Origin: a gamma proteobacterium symbiont of Ctena orbiculata
GTDB lineage: Bacteria; Pseudomonadota; Gammaproteobacteria; Chromatiales; Chromatiaceae
Assembly (NCBI GenBank): GCA_003094535.1
Contig: NATV01000114.1
Span: 55,536-119,535 of the forward strand
DNA length: 64,000 nucleotides
Direction: 5' to 3'
Under the pieces are notes generated by a model. The model was given only the letters and a program-made list of their open reading frames with translations. It ran no database searches and was not told the DNA's origin. Positions 51,850-61,847 of the stretch are shown in pieces. The position numbers were made by a program, and so were the translations under genes. The first letter of the stretch is position 1; the number at the start of each line of letters is the position of its first letter.

Positions 51850-54800
51850 CTAAACCGCATCGGGCGTCAACAACGGTTCATTTACCGCATCCAGGTAGTG
51901 TTTTTGGAAACTCTCCGCATTGCAGGGACGCGCAAGATGAAAGCCCTGGTAGATGAGAGACCCATATTTGGCGAGAAAGTCGAACACCGCTTGATTCTCG
52001 ACCCCCTCCGCGACGGTTTCCAGGCCAATCTGCCTGGCGAGGGTGATAATCGCATCCACCAGGGCGGCGTCGTTGGGATCATCGAGGATATCGCGGACGA
52101 AGGAGCGATCGATCTTGATCTCGTCGACCGGCAGTTGTTTCAGATAGGCCAGGGAGGAGTATCCGGTACCGAAGTCGTCGATGGAGAAATGCACACCAAG
52201 CTGCTTCAGATGGTTAATCCGCGCTACCGTCTCTTCATAATCCTCAAGCAGAACGCTTTCGGTCATCTCCAGGGTAAGCCATGAGGGATCGGCACCCGTA
52301 TTGCCGAGGGCCCGCTCGATCCTGTGGATGAAATCTTGCTGTCTGAACTGCAGCGCGCTGACATTGACGGCGATACGCACTTTCTGCAGCCGGGTGTAGC
52401 GACTGCACCAGGCCTTGTATTGACCGAGGGCCTTGTGCAGCACCAGGTCGCCGAGCTCAAGAATCAGACTGCTCTCTTCCGCCTGGGGGATGAAATCCCG
52501 AGGCATGACCAATCCATGTATAGGGTGGTCCCAGCGGATGAGCGCCTCGATCCCAGCTAGCCGCTTCTCCGCATCAAACTGACCCTGATAGAAGAGACAG
52601 AGCTCATTTTTCGGTATCGCTTGACGCAGCTCATTCAGTGTTTTGAGGCGCTCATCCGCGGCTCGCTGCATACTGGGCAGGAAGAATCGAACCGCGTTTC
52701 GTCCCGACTCCTTGGCGCGATACTTGGCAGTATCGGCCTGCCGCAGGATATCGTCAGGGGTCTCTTCGGAAGCCGGAAAAATCGCGATACCGATACTGGT
52801 CGTGATATGCAGTTCGTGCCCGTCCACCCTGTAGGGTTTGATCATTTCGTGGCGGATCTTGTCCGCCAGCAGCTGCACTTCACTCGCAGTCTCATTGGCG
52901 TCCTTTCCGAGCTGAGGCATTAAGATGACAAATTCGTCGCCGCCAAGACGAGCCACGGTGTCCTCGTCGCGAATTAACGAACGCATGCGTTTGGCGACTT
53001 GTCGCAACAGGTTGTCTCCCACCGGATGTCCCAGCGAGTCGTTGATGTTCTTGAAGTTATCCAAATCGAGAAACAGCACCGCCGCCTTGTGTTGATGGCG
53101 ACGGCTGCGTGCCAGAGCCTTTTGCAGACTGTCGAGAAACATGCGCCGATTGGGCAGATCGGTCAGCGCATCGTAACTGGCCTGATAGGCGATCAGCTCC
53201 GATGCCCTCTGCTGTTCGGTCACATCCTCGCACATCAGCATATAGCCGGCGAACTCCTGACTCTCCTGGTAAATCGGGGAGATTCGTGCATCGATATGAT
53301 GCAAGCCGTCGCTGCGATTCATATCCAGGGTGAAACGGTACTCTCCCTCCTCTCTCGCCCGCTGCAGGCCCAACAGGTTGCGCTTGCTATCCACACCCCG
53401 AACGCGGTGAATATGCAACAGGTTGACGCCAACCGCCTTGTCTGCCGGCACGCCGAAGATATACTCCGCGCTATGATTGTAGTATTGAATGTTGCCTTCG
53501 GGATCCGTTGCGATGATCGCCACCCGTTCGGATGAGCTCAGGATCCCGTCGAGATAGGCAGAGTTCTGCTTCAGCGCCTTCTCGATCTGCTTGATCTCCA
53601 TGATGTCGCGCCAGATGCAGTAGAGGGCGCGCGCTCCGTCATAGGGTATGCGGGTCAGCGATACTTCAACCATCAATTGGCTGCCGTTCTGCAGGAGATA
53701 TTCCCATTCGAAACGGCGATAACCCTGTTCCATGGCAAGCTCGATCATCTCGGAGGCCTTTTGCTGTGAGCTCTGACCGTCGGGCTGTCTTTGCGGAGCC
53801 ATCGCCAACAGGTTCACTCCCAACATATGCTGTTCTTCATCGAACCCGAGGGTACGGGCGGCTGCCCGGTTCGCCATGACGATGTGACGATCGACGATTA
53901 GCGCCATGGGATCCTCCGACATCTCGAACAGGCGCCGATACTTCTCCTCGTTCTCCCGTAACAAGGCCTCTGCCCTGTGCTGCTCGGTGGCGTCCTGTAC
54001 CGTGCCGATCAGCCGACCCGGTTCGCCCTTCCTGTTCTCCACCAGCCGAATCGTCTCTTGCATGACAAATTCGCGACCGTCACACAAGTTGAGATGATGG
54101 ATATGTTCGAGGCTCTGCCCACTCTTGCGCACCTCCGCCAGGATTGCTTCAAGTAACTGTTCCCTGGTATCGCTATGACCTTTTTTAAAGAGACCAAGAC
54201 CATCCCGGTCATCCTCCAGGCAGATCTCACTGAGGATCTTCAGGCCTTTAGAACGACGCAACTTCCCTGTCTCCAGATCCCATTCCCAACTGCCCTGTCT
54301 CGCAACCCGTTGGGCCTCGTCCAGACTCTCCTTGGCGCGCAGGGCGATTTTCGCCTGCTGCCTCGATTTAATTGCATGCTGCCGGATAAGGAGATTTTTT
54401 CGCGCCAGCACGACCTGGAAACTGACAGCGGAGATCAGCAACAGACCCAGCAGGATATAGAGGGAGCCCAAAATCACCCGTCGATAGCGCTGATAGAAGG
54501 TCTCGGGGGGATTCAGCAAGGTGGTGATATCCCGGATGTGCGTTGGCAGTTTCAATCCAAGCCTGGCGAGCTCCCGGTGGTCGATCAGGTATTCGTTCGG
54601 ACTCTCGGTTATAGGCGCCGGCAATACCCCTTCGTTCAGATAGCGGATCAACAGTCCCGCTGCTGCGGCGCCCTGACCTCTGCTGGAGGTGACATAACCG
54701 CCGAGCACACCATCGAGGACATAGGCATCCTCCATGCTGACGATCAGGCGATGACCGCTGTCGACGATGCGGCCGATGGTCTCCGGCAAGGTTAGAATGT

Positions 54801-55506
54801 TGCCGCTGCGATCCCGGACCTGGCCCAGGGTGGTGAGAAACAGATCACTGTCAGGATAGTGCGAGAGGGCCTCGAGAATCACCTCTATATCCTCGCTGGC
54901 GATGAACGCAATCCTGGATGAGGGGAGGTCGCTCAGCGCTTTACGGATCTCCCGCTGGATGGCCTGATAGGTGCGCGAGGCATCGCCTACCACCACCAGA
55001 TCGCCTGTATTGTGATCCATCTCCGCCAGGAGTTCGAGATTCGGCATGATCTCCTTGTGCTCGATAACCCCGGTGATATTCTCTCCCCGAATCTGCTGCA
55101 ATACCCGTAGATCGTTGACACCGGAAAAGAATACCGGGCTTTGCGGAAACAGGGTGGAGAGCTGCCGTGTGGTGAATCCGAGCGCATTATCGTCCGTTAC
55201 ATAGATGGCAGTCGGCTTGAACTCCCGGTATTTAACCTTCAGGTAGTCAGTGAACGTGCTGATGTATTCCGGAGTCAAGCTGATACGCTTGGTATCGAGA
55301 TACTCGGTCTCGATCACCACTTCGCCGGAGTGACCTTCCCTCAAGGCCGCCACAAACCCCATGTGTTCCCCCCGGGTCCATGGATATTCCTGGCTGTAGG
55401 AGTGGATGATCAGAATACGCGTGTTTGGGTCCGCTGCAGCTGGTATCGGACCGACCAGCAACCAGAATAAAAATACTACAGTGAGATACCCGTATCGTAA
55501 ACTCAT
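51850..55506 (-). CDS. Membrane GGDEF-EAL protein with ABC-type periplasmic sensor and PAS domains
   Basis: A 1218-residue cyclic di-GMP enzyme. Domains in order: signal segment (about 8-25), ABC_sub_bind periplasmic domain (about 28-325), membrane segment (about 342-365), three PAS/PAC domains (about 395-760), GGDEF with the intact site RLGGDEF (about 860) and EAL with EALIRW (about 1000). Both catalytic signatures look competent, so it could make or degrade the messenger. The periplasmic domain probably binds an amino acid or similar ligand. It may signal to the PilZ protein at 30190-30858. It is monocistronic. Confidence 0.93.
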   Translation of the reverse strand: MSLRYGYLTVVFLFWLLVGPIPAAADPNTRILIIHSYSQEYPWTRGEHMGFVAALREGHSGEVVIETEYLDTKRISLTPEYISTFTDYLKVKYREFKPTAIYVTDDNALGFTTRQLSTLFPQSPVFFSGVNDLRVLQQIRGENITGVIEHKEIMPNLELLAEMDHNTGDLVVVGDASRTYQAIQREIRKALSDLPSSRIAFIASEDIEVILEALSHYPDSDLFLTTLGQVRDRSGNILTLPETIGRIVDSGHRLIVSMEDAYVLDGVLGGYVTSSRGQGAAAAGLLIRYLNEGVLPAPITESPNEYLIDHRELARLGLKLPTHIRDITTLLNPPETFYQRYRRVILGSLYILLGLLLISAVSFQVVLARKNLLIRQHAIKSRQQAKIALRAKESLDEAQRVARQGSWEWDLETGKLRRSKGLKILSEICLEDDRDGLGLFKKGHSDTREQLLEAILAEVRKSGQSLEHIHHLNLCDGREFVMQETIRLVENRKGEPGRLIGTVQDATEQHRAEALLRENEEKYRRLFEMSEDPMALIVDRHIVMANRAAARTLGFDEEQHMLGVNLLAMAPQRQPDGQSSQQKASEMIELAMEQGYRRFEWEYLLQNGSQLMVEVSLTRIPYDGARALYCIWRDIMEIKQIEKALKQNSAYLDGILSSSERVAIIATDPEGNIQYYNHSAEYIFGVPADKAVGVNLLHIHRVRGVDSKRNLLGLQRAREEGEYRFTLDMNRSDGLHHIDARISPIYQESQEFAGYMLMCEDVTEQQRASELIAYQASYDALTDLPNRRMFLDSLQKALARSRRHQHKAAVLFLDLDNFKNINDSLGHPVGDNLLRQVAKRMRSLIRDEDTVARLGGDEFVILMPQLGKDANETASEVQLLADKIRHEMIKPYRVDGHELHITTSIGIAIFPASEETPDDILRQADTAKYRAKESGRNAVRFFLPSMQRAADERLKTLNELRQAIPKNELCLFYQGQFDAEKRLAGIEALIRWDHPIHGLVMPRDFIPQAEESSLILELGDLVLHKALGQYKAWCSRYTRLQKVRIAVNVSALQFRQQDFIHRIERALGNTGADPSWLTLEMTESVLLEDYEETVARINHLKQLGVHFSIDDFGTGYSSLAYLKQLPVDEIKIDRSFVRDILDDPNDAALVDAIITLARQIGLETVAEGVENQAVFDFLAKYGSLIYQGFHLARPCNAESFQKHYLDAVNEPLLTPDAV

Positions 55507-55664
55507 CTTAGAGATTCTATCGGTTGGTCAGCCAGATTCTTGAAATGGATCGGATAGAATGTCACCGATCCTACGCTGAATTCGGCGTGTCGAATGGCAA
55601 TAAATCCCATTAGGTATTGACCGTACTCCAGTGAGATGTGAGAGAATCGCCAGCTTTTCAATCC

Positions 55665-58600
55665 ATGCCATCAGACTTGCACCAAATGCCTAGAGAATCC
55701 GCGCAATTACTCTCTCCGTTCAAACCCAAGCTGCCCCAGGCAGCGGATGAACGGCTGCAATGGGGCGGTCTTCACGGCTGCAGCGCAGCGCTGGCGATCG
55801 CCAATGCCGCCAGGGCCTATGAGGGAGTCTTGCTGGTGGTGACCCACGACGTGCAGTCCGCAACCCGGCTGGAGCGTGAACTGGGGTTCTTTCTCGCACA
55901 CGAGGATCTGGCGGTGGTCAATTTCCCGGATTGGGAGACCCTGCCCTACGATCTCTTCTCGCCGCTGCCTGAGCTGATATCCCAGCGTCTGTTGACCCTC
56001 TACCGACTGCCGCAGCTGCAGCGGGGTCTGCTGATCGCACCGGTCTCCACCCTGATGCAGCGCCTGGCTCCGCAGCGCTTTCTCGACGCTCACTGCCTGA
56101 TCATCGAGCGCGGTCAACGCATCGATATCGACGAGACCCGCCGACACCTCGAGCAGGGCGGTTATCAATGCGTCTCGCAGGTCTTTTCCCATGGTGAATT
56201 CGCGGTCAGGGGATCCCTGATCGACATTTTTCCCATGGGCAGCAAGCTTCCCTTTCGCATCGATCTCTTCGACGACGAGGTCGACACCATCCGCACCTTC
56301 GATCCGGAGAATCAGCGTTCCCACGACAAGGTATCGCGCATCGAGATGCTCCCCGCGCGGGAGTTTCCCATGGATGAAGAGGGAATCAACCGCTTTCGTC
56401 GCAACTACCGCACCCAGTTCGAGGGGGATCTGCAGCAAAGTCTGATCTATCAGGATGTCTCCGATGGCCGGATTCCCAGCGGACTGGAGTACTACCTGCC
56501 GCTCTTCTTCGAGCAGACGGCAACCCTTTTCGACTACCTGCCCCCACAGCACATGATGATCGAGCTGGCGGAGGTGAGAGAACAGGCCGCCAGCTTCTTC
56601 GCCGAAGTGGAGGAGCGCTTCGAGGAGCGGCGTCACGATATCGAGCGTCCGCTGTTGCCACCCCGGGATCTCTATCTTTCGGCAGACGAACTGGCCTCCC
56701 GTTTGAAGATCGGGAACTCGGTAACCCTCTCCCACCACGAAATCGCATCAAGGAGCAAGGGCTACGCCGACATCGTCAACTTCGACACAAAACTACCTCC
56801 CCCTGTCGCCTTCCAGGCTCGGAGCAGGGATCCCGCCTCCGCCCTGCGGCGCTTCCTCGACAGTAGGCCGATGCGGGTGCTCTTTATCGCCGAAGGGGCC
56901 GGACGACGGGAGATGCTGCTGGGAACCCTGCGTGATCTCGACATCGACCCCAGGGTGGTCGAAAGCTGGGATGGCTTTCTCAACAGCGAAATCGGGATCG
57001 GCCTCTGTGTCGCGCCGATAGAACAGGGATTGTGGTTGGACGAGCCTGGTATCGCACTGATCACGGAAACCCAGCTCTACGGCGAGCGGGTGCGTCAGGA
57101 GAGGCGGCGGCGCAAAGCGAGTCAGGATCCCGAGCAGATCGTACGCAATCTCACCGAGCTGCACATCGGCGCCCCGGTGGTGCATGAAGATCACGGGGTA
57201 GGCCGTTACCAGGGCCTGCAGACCCTCGACGTGGGGGGGATGGAGACCGAGTTTCTGACCCTGGAGTACGCCCGGGGGGACAAGCTCTATGTACCGGTCT
57301 CCTCGCTCCACCTGATCAGCCGCTATGCCGGCGCCTCCCCGGAAAATGCCCCGCTCCATCGCCTTGGCGGCGACCAGTGGGAGAAGACAAAACGCAAGGC
57401 CGCCAAACAGATTCGCGACGTTGCCGCGGAGCTGCTGGAGATCTATGCCCGTCGCGCCGCCCGGCAGGGTGTGGCCTTTCCTCAGCCTGATGACGAGTAC
57501 CAGGCCTTTGCCGCATCCTTCGAGTTCGAGGAGACCCCGGACCAGATGCAGACCATCGACTCGGTTGTGGAGGACATGGTCACACCCCAACCGATGGACC
57601 GGGTGGTCTGCGGCGATGTCGGTTTCGGCAAGACCGAGGTGGCGATGCGTGCCGCCTTCATGGCGACCCGGGGCAACAGGCAGGTCGCGGTATTGGTGCC
57701 GACCACGCTGCTGGCCCAGCAACACTATCAGAATTTCAGCGACCGCTTCGCCGACTGGCCGGTAAAGGTCGAGAGCCTGTCACGCTTCCGAACCGGAAAG
57801 CAACAGCAGCAGGTCATCGACGGCCTGGGCAAGGGTATCGTCGATATCGTGGTCGGTACCCATAAACTCCTCTCCCGGGATATCAAGTTTAAAAACCTCG
57901 GCCTGGTAATCATCGACGAGGAGCACCGATTCGGGGTACGCCACAAGGAGCGACTCAAGGCCCTGCGCAGTGAAGTCGACCTGTTGACCCTTACCGCCAC
58001 CCCCATACCCCGCACCCTCAACATGGCGATGTCGGGTATGCGCGACCTCTCCATCATCGCCACGCCGCCGGCGCTGCGCCATCCGGTCAAGACCTTTGTC
58101 AGTCAATGGAACGACAGCCTCATCATCGAGGCGTGCCAGCGCGAATTGAAACGTGGCGGCCAGATCTATTTTCTGCACAACGAGGTCAACACCATCGACA
58201 ACATGGCACAGCGGCTCGAATCGCTGCTCCCGGGGATCAGACTGCAGATCGCCCATGGCCAGATGCGCGAGCGTGAACTGGAAGGGATCATGCGCGATTT
58301 CTATCATCAACGCTTCAGCCTGCTGGTCTGCACCACCATCGTGGAAAGCGGCATCGACGTCCCCAGCGCCAATACCATGATCATCAACCGGGCGGATAAG
58401 CTGGGACTGGCCCAACTGCACCAGATTCGCGGCCGCGTGGGTCGATCCCACCATCGCGCCTATGCCTATCTGCTGACACCACCGCCGGGCAGCATGACAG
58501 CGGATGCCAAGAAACGTCTCGAAGCGATCGAATCCCTGGAGGATCTTGGTGCCGGTTTCACCCTTTCGACCCATGACCTGGAGATTCGGGGTGCCGGTGA

Positions 58601-59165
58601 ACTGCTGGGCGAGGAGCAGAGCGGGCAGATTCAGGAGATCGGTTTTTCCCTCTATACCGAGCTCCTGGAACGGGCTGTCGCCGCGCTGAAGGCCGGCAGG
58701 CAACCGGAATTGGACAGACCGCTGGATCACGGCACCGAGATCGAACTCAACGTCCCTGCCCTGCTCCCCGAGGACTATCTGCCCGATGTCCATTCTCGCC
58801 TGGTGCTCTACAAGCGCATCGCCAGTGCCAGGAACGAGGGCGAACTCAGAGAACTGCAGGTCGAGATGATCGACCGCTTCGGCCTGTTGCCGACGGCAAC
58901 CAAGAATCTCTTCGCCATTACCGGGCTCAAGCTCCGCGCCCACCCCCTGGGGATCCGCAAGATCGAGGCCGGCCCCAAGGGTGCGCGGCTGCTGTTTGAA
59001 GAGACCCCAAATCTCGATCCGGCCAGACTGATCGGATTGATTCAGCGCCGACCCAGTACCTACAAAATGGATGGAGGGGATAAACTGCGCTACCTCGCCG
59101 ATCTCGAAGCGCCTGAGCAGCGGGTTGAAAAAATACACAACCTGCTCGATACCCTGACAGACTGA
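55665..59165 (+). CDS. mfd: Transcription-repair coupling factor Mfd
   Basis: ATPase that removes RNA polymerase stalled at DNA lesions and recruits UvrA. The 1166 residues hold the UvrB-homologous N-terminal domains, the RNA-polymerase-interacting domain (VVHEDHGVGRYQGLQ, about 507-521), the translocase with Walker A GDVGFGKTEVA (about 648-658), DEEH (IIDEEHRFG) and the TRG region (about 935), and the C-terminal UvrA-masking domain. The ATG at 55665 gives a sensible N-terminus; the frame also opens at a GTG at 55638 and an ATG at 55686. No strong ribosome-binding site decides. It stands on its own. Confidence 0.97.
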   Translation: MPSDLHQMPRESAQLLSPFKPKLPQAADERLQWGGLHGCSAALAIANAARAYEGVLLVVTHDVQSATRLERELGFFLAHEDLAVVNFPDWETLPYDLFSPLPELISQRLLTLYRLPQLQRGLLIAPVSTLMQRLAPQRFLDAHCLIIERGQRIDIDETRRHLEQGGYQCVSQVFSHGEFAVRGSLIDIFPMGSKLPFRIDLFDDEVDTIRTFDPENQRSHDKVSRIEMLPAREFPMDEEGINRFRRNYRTQFEGDLQQSLIYQDVSDGRIPSGLEYYLPLFFEQTATLFDYLPPQHMMIELAEVREQAASFFAEVEERFEERRHDIERPLLPPRDLYLSADELASRLKIGNSVTLSHHEIASRSKGYADIVNFDTKLPPPVAFQARSRDPASALRRFLDSRPMRVLFIAEGAGRREMLLGTLRDLDIDPRVVESWDGFLNSEIGIGLCVAPIEQGLWLDEPGIALITETQLYGERVRQERRRRKASQDPEQIVRNLTELHIGAPVVHEDHGVGRYQGLQTLDVGGMETEFLTLEYARGDKLYVPVSSLHLISRYAGASPENAPLHRLGGDQWEKTKRKAAKQIRDVAAELLEIYARRAARQGVAFPQPDDEYQAFAASFEFEETPDQMQTIDSVVEDMVTPQPMDRVVCGDVGFGKTEVAMRAAFMATRGNRQVAVLVPTTLLAQQHYQNFSDRFADWPVKVESLSRFRTGKQQQQVIDGLGKGIVDIVVGTHKLLSRDIKFKNLGLVIIDEEHRFGVRHKERLKALRSEVDLLTLTATPIPRTLNMAMSGMRDLSIIATPPALRHPVKTFVSQWNDSLIIEACQRELKRGGQIYFLHNEVNTIDNMAQRLESLLPGIRLQIAHGQMRERELEGIMRDFYHQRFSLLVCTTIVESGIDVPSANTMIINRADKLGLAQLHQIRGRVGRSHHRAYAYLLTPPPGSMTADAKKRLEAIESLEDLGAGFTLSTHDLEIRGAGELLGEEQSGQIQEIGFSLYTELLERAVAALKAGRQPELDRPLDHGTEIELNVPALLPEDYLPDVHSRLVLYKRIASARNEGELRELQVEMIDRFGLLPTATKNLFAITGLKLRAHPLGIRKIEAGPKGARLLFEETPNLDPARLIGLIQRRPSTYKMDGGDKLRYLADLEAPEQRVEKIHNLLDTLTD

Positions 59166-59206
59166 TGCGATCGATGTTCGCACCCGGCGCCAACGGCAGA
59201 TAGGTT

Positions 59207-59291
59207 CTCGTTCCCAGGCTCCTGGGTGGGGACTCCTACCTCGCCTTTCTAAGCTGTCAAATGCGTTTCCACGCTGGAGCCTGGGAACGAG
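59207..59291. repeat. REP-like hairpin element with 16-base arms
   Basis: CTCGTTCCCAGGCTCC at 59207-59222 is exactly reverse complemented by GGAGCCTGGGAACGAG at 59276-59291. The loop is 53 bases. It lies downstream of mfd and upstream of csiV. Repeats with this CTCGTTCCCAGGCTC core are widespread in gammaproteobacterial genomes. It could end mfd transcripts. Confidence 0.85.
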
Positions 59292-59389
59292 ACCGATCGG
59301 GAGGCGGAAACCGGCAGTGGGTCTCTCACCTGCGCAATCTGATGGATATAATGGTAGGCTTGAGTACAAACAACAGCTTAGGTTTTCTG

Positions 59390-60160
59390 ATGAGATCGAT
59401 GCGGGTTAGCCATAACGCTCTGTTACTCTGCTCCCTCCTGCTGCAGCCATTGTTGCTGCAGGCAGAGGATGCCACCGAGGAGAGCACACCGCCCTGGTAC
59501 CAGTTTGAGGTGCTGGTGTTCGAACGCATTGCCCCGGGGGCGGGCTCTACCGAAGGCTGGCCCGACGATCCGGGTAGGCCCGACCCGAGCAACGCAACGG
59601 GGTTTTCCAAGGGAGACCCGCTGAAGGGCGGCAAACCCGTCGCCTTCCGTGCGCTGCCCGCCGAGGAGAGATCGCTGAGCGGCGCTTGGGGCCAGATGCG
59701 CAGATCCCGGAACTACCGCCCCCTCTACCATGTGGCATGGCGTCAGCCGGTGGATCATCCCGACAAGGCCAAGCAGATCTACTTCTCTCTGCTGCCTGCG
59801 GACGGCGATCGGGCCTCCGATTTCAACCCGCCCAAATTGGAGGGTGTGCTGAAGCTAAGCATCAAACGCTATCTCCATCTGGATGCGGATATCGTGCTGC
59901 ATAGGCCCGCCGCTGCAACTGATCCCCGGGTCGATGAAGGCAACTATGGCTTTGCGCCCCGCTTCAGACACTATCGCATGCAGCACAGCCGACGCATGCG
60001 CAGCGGTAAACTCCACTACATCGACCATCCGGTGATTGGCCTGTTGGCAGTTGCCGAACGCTACGTACCACCGGAACCGGAACCCGTTGTAACGCCGGTC
60101 CCGGTACCGACGATTGTGCCCACGGACAAGCTCACCCCGGCCCCGCCTCAGGGACAATAA
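59390..60160 (+). CDS. csiV: CsiV-like periplasmic protein
   Basis: A 256-residue exported protein with a signal peptide (about 1-26, ending LLLQA). The mature part begins with PWYQFEVLVFERIA, the family start, and contains LLPAD near the middle and YRMQHSRRMRSGKLHYIDHP (about 190-209), the CsiV/DUF2803 signature. CsiV in Vibrio helps control peptidoglycan D-amino acid remodelling and cell shape. The C-terminus is Pro-rich (PEPEPVVTPVPVP). The ATG at 59390 is preferred; upstream frames reach into the REP element. csiV often follows mfd in gammaproteobacteria, as here. Confidence 0.9.
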   Translation: MRSMRVSHNALLLCSLLLQPLLLQAEDATEESTPPWYQFEVLVFERIAPGAGSTEGWPDDPGRPDPSNATGFSKGDPLKGGKPVAFRALPAEERSLSGAWGQMRRSRNYRPLYHVAWRQPVDHPDKAKQIYFSLLPADGDRASDFNPPKLEGVLKLSIKRYLHLDADIVLHRPAAATDPRVDEGNYGFAPRFRHYRMQHSRRMRSGKLHYIDHPVIGLLAVAERYVPPEPEPVVTPVPVPTIVPTDKLTPAPPQGQ

Positions 60161-60217
60161 CAGCTCCCTCAGCAGCTAGATCTTTTTACTTGCAGAAGCG
60201 GTGCGGCAAGCCGCATC

Positions 60218-60832
60218 CTATGGCTGCTTTGCATCGGGTATCGCCGCGGCTATCCGCTGCGCAAGCTGCCCTATGACGCGACTTGACGCCGCCACGCTGG
60301 CATCGATCCCAGTGCCCGCAATCGGCTCCTCCAGCACAAGCTGCTGCATCTCCACAAGTCGCCTCTCTTCAGTCTGTATCAGGCTCCAGCTCAGCTGCAG
60401 CCAGATTCTGTCGCCTTCACGATCAAAGCGGTTAATCTTCATAACCACTTCGTAGTCAGGCTTTAAACTGCCGTGCCAAGGGTAGGAAATTACCTGTACG
60501 TCAGCAAGCCTCCGTCTGACAAGATCGGTGAGAAGCTGGACAATGTTCTCCTTCAGGGAGCCTGCCCAATGGTCAAACTCATGCAGTTGCAGGCGGTGAG
60601 GCGACTGACGTTCGATGATTTGCGGACGGTCCAGATAGTCGGCCAGGGTTAGCGGTCCGATAGCGATCAACTGTTGACCTGCCCGGGGCTTTAAAGAAAT
60701 GGCATCAGCCCGTTCGAGATGACCGTCGAGTCGATAAAAGCGTGTCGGCTGCGAGGGCCCGGCGCAGCCGTAAAAGAGCTGGGAGATAAGCAGTGCAAAG
60801 ACCGCTATTCGCACACGGGCTAGAGTTGGCAT
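60218..60832 (-). CDS. PqiC/ABC-type transport auxiliary lipoprotein
   Basis: A 204-residue lipoprotein with lipobox LFYGC (Cys near 23) and the PqiC/DUF330 domain: IGPLTLADYLDRPQII (about 58-73), a middle strand set, and the C-terminal helix VIGQLAQRIAAAIP. Such lipoproteins work with MCE proteins in lipid transport between the membranes, probably at the outer membrane. Its ATG at 60832 overlaps the stop of mlaD (TGATG), so it is the last gene of the four-gene unit. Confidence 0.87.
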   Translation of the reverse strand: MPTLARVRIAVFALLISQLFYGCAGPSQPTRFYRLDGHLERADAISLKPRAGQQLIAIGPLTLADYLDRPQIIERQSPHRLQLHEFDHWAGSLKENIVQLLTDLVRRRLADVQVISYPWHGSLKPDYEVVMKINRFDREGDRIWLQLSWSLIQTEERRLVEMQQLVLEEPIAGTGIDASVAASSRVIGQLAQRIAAAIPDAKQP

Positions 60833-61842
60833 CACTGTTTCCCCCTCAATAAGGCTTCAGGATGGCGCTCCAGATACTCAGACATAAGACGAATCGATCT
60901 TGCCGCCGCACCCAATTCACGCAGGGTGACCGAGAGTTCGTTCATGAGCGGCGAATCCTGATTCAGCAACCTGTCGGCCGAGGATGCCACCGATCCGATT
61001 TGTGTGAATGTCGCCTCGCCTCCCGCCATGGTTTGCTCCCAACTGGTGAATGCCTCAGCCAACCTGCCTTCGGTTTCTGCTAACAGTTGCTGCGACTGGG
61101 TCGCGGTCTCGGTTATCTCGGTCATCATCTGCTGTGCGTCCGCGAGGGTGTTGACACTGCTGTCGATCAGCTGAGGTGTAACCTGATGCAGCTGTTGAGT
61201 AACGCTATCGAGACGGTAGATTATCTGAATCAACGAGTCTTTCAAGCGCGTCAACTCCCCACTGGCGGCCATCTGTTCGATGTTATCGAGGATCTCCGTG
61301 AGCCTCTGCGTAATCCGTTCAATGGGCACGGCTTCAAGCGCCGAGGCGATCTTCTCAATACCCGACTGGACGGTAGGAATCTCCGGGTATTCGGAGTTGG
61401 TGCTGACCAGTCGTATCGGGGTATTGGGATGAAAATCGAGTTCTATCTCCAGTTTTCCGGTAACCAGGCTTTGCAGATTGAGCCTCGCTCGCAGCCCCTG
61501 CTTGATCAGCTCGTCCAAGCCTATCAACACGCCGCTTCCGGTATGGACGCCATCGATTCCGACCCTGGCGTCGTCGATGCCGATGATAACGGGAATCCTG
61601 AATTCCTGGCTCTCTTTGTAGTAGGTAATCGACATCGACTCGACCTTGCCTACCCTGACACCTCGGAAGTTGACCGGCGAGCCGACCTGAAGCCCTTTGA
61701 CATCGCTCTCGAAAAAGAGAATAAAACGGGTGGACTGGTGTGACAGACCGCCATCGGAGAAGAAAAAGATCGCACCCAAACCCAAGGCCAGGGTTGCCAG
61801 GACAAAGAGACCGATGAGCGTGGGACTGACCTTTGACTGCAT
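60832..61842 (-). CDS. mlaD: MlaD/MCE family lipid-transport protein
   Basis: A 336-residue protein with an N-terminal membrane anchor (about 8-28), the MCE domain (about 38-120: FFESDVKGLQVGSPVNFRG, VRVGKVESM and LQSLVTGKLEIELDFH) and a long helical C-terminal region (about 165-320) that should extend across the periplasm. It forms the ring that moves phospholipids with MlaF and MlaE. It sits between mlaF (5-base gap) and the PqiC lipoprotein. Confidence 0.92.
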   Translation of the reverse strand: MQSKVSPTLIGLFVLATLALGLGAIFFFSDGGLSHQSTRFILFFESDVKGLQVGSPVNFRGVRVGKVESMSITYYKESQEFRIPVIIGIDDARVGIDGVHTGSGVLIGLDELIKQGLRARLNLQSLVTGKLEIELDFHPNTPIRLVSTNSEYPEIPTVQSGIEKIASALEAVPIERITQRLTEILDNIEQMAASGELTRLKDSLIQIIYRLDSVTQQLHQVTPQLIDSSVNTLADAQQMMTEITETATQSQQLLAETEGRLAEAFTSWEQTMAGGEATFTQIGSVASSADRLLNQDSPLMNELSVTLRELGAAARSIRLMSEYLERHPEALLRGKQ

Positions 61843-61847
61843 GGCAT

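Noticed and set aside
57780..59369. Long open frame on the minus strand opposite mfd (over 500 codons)
   Set aside because: It lies entirely antisense to a complete, well-conserved mfd, and its translation is low-complexity without domains. It is a by-product of GC-rich codon use.
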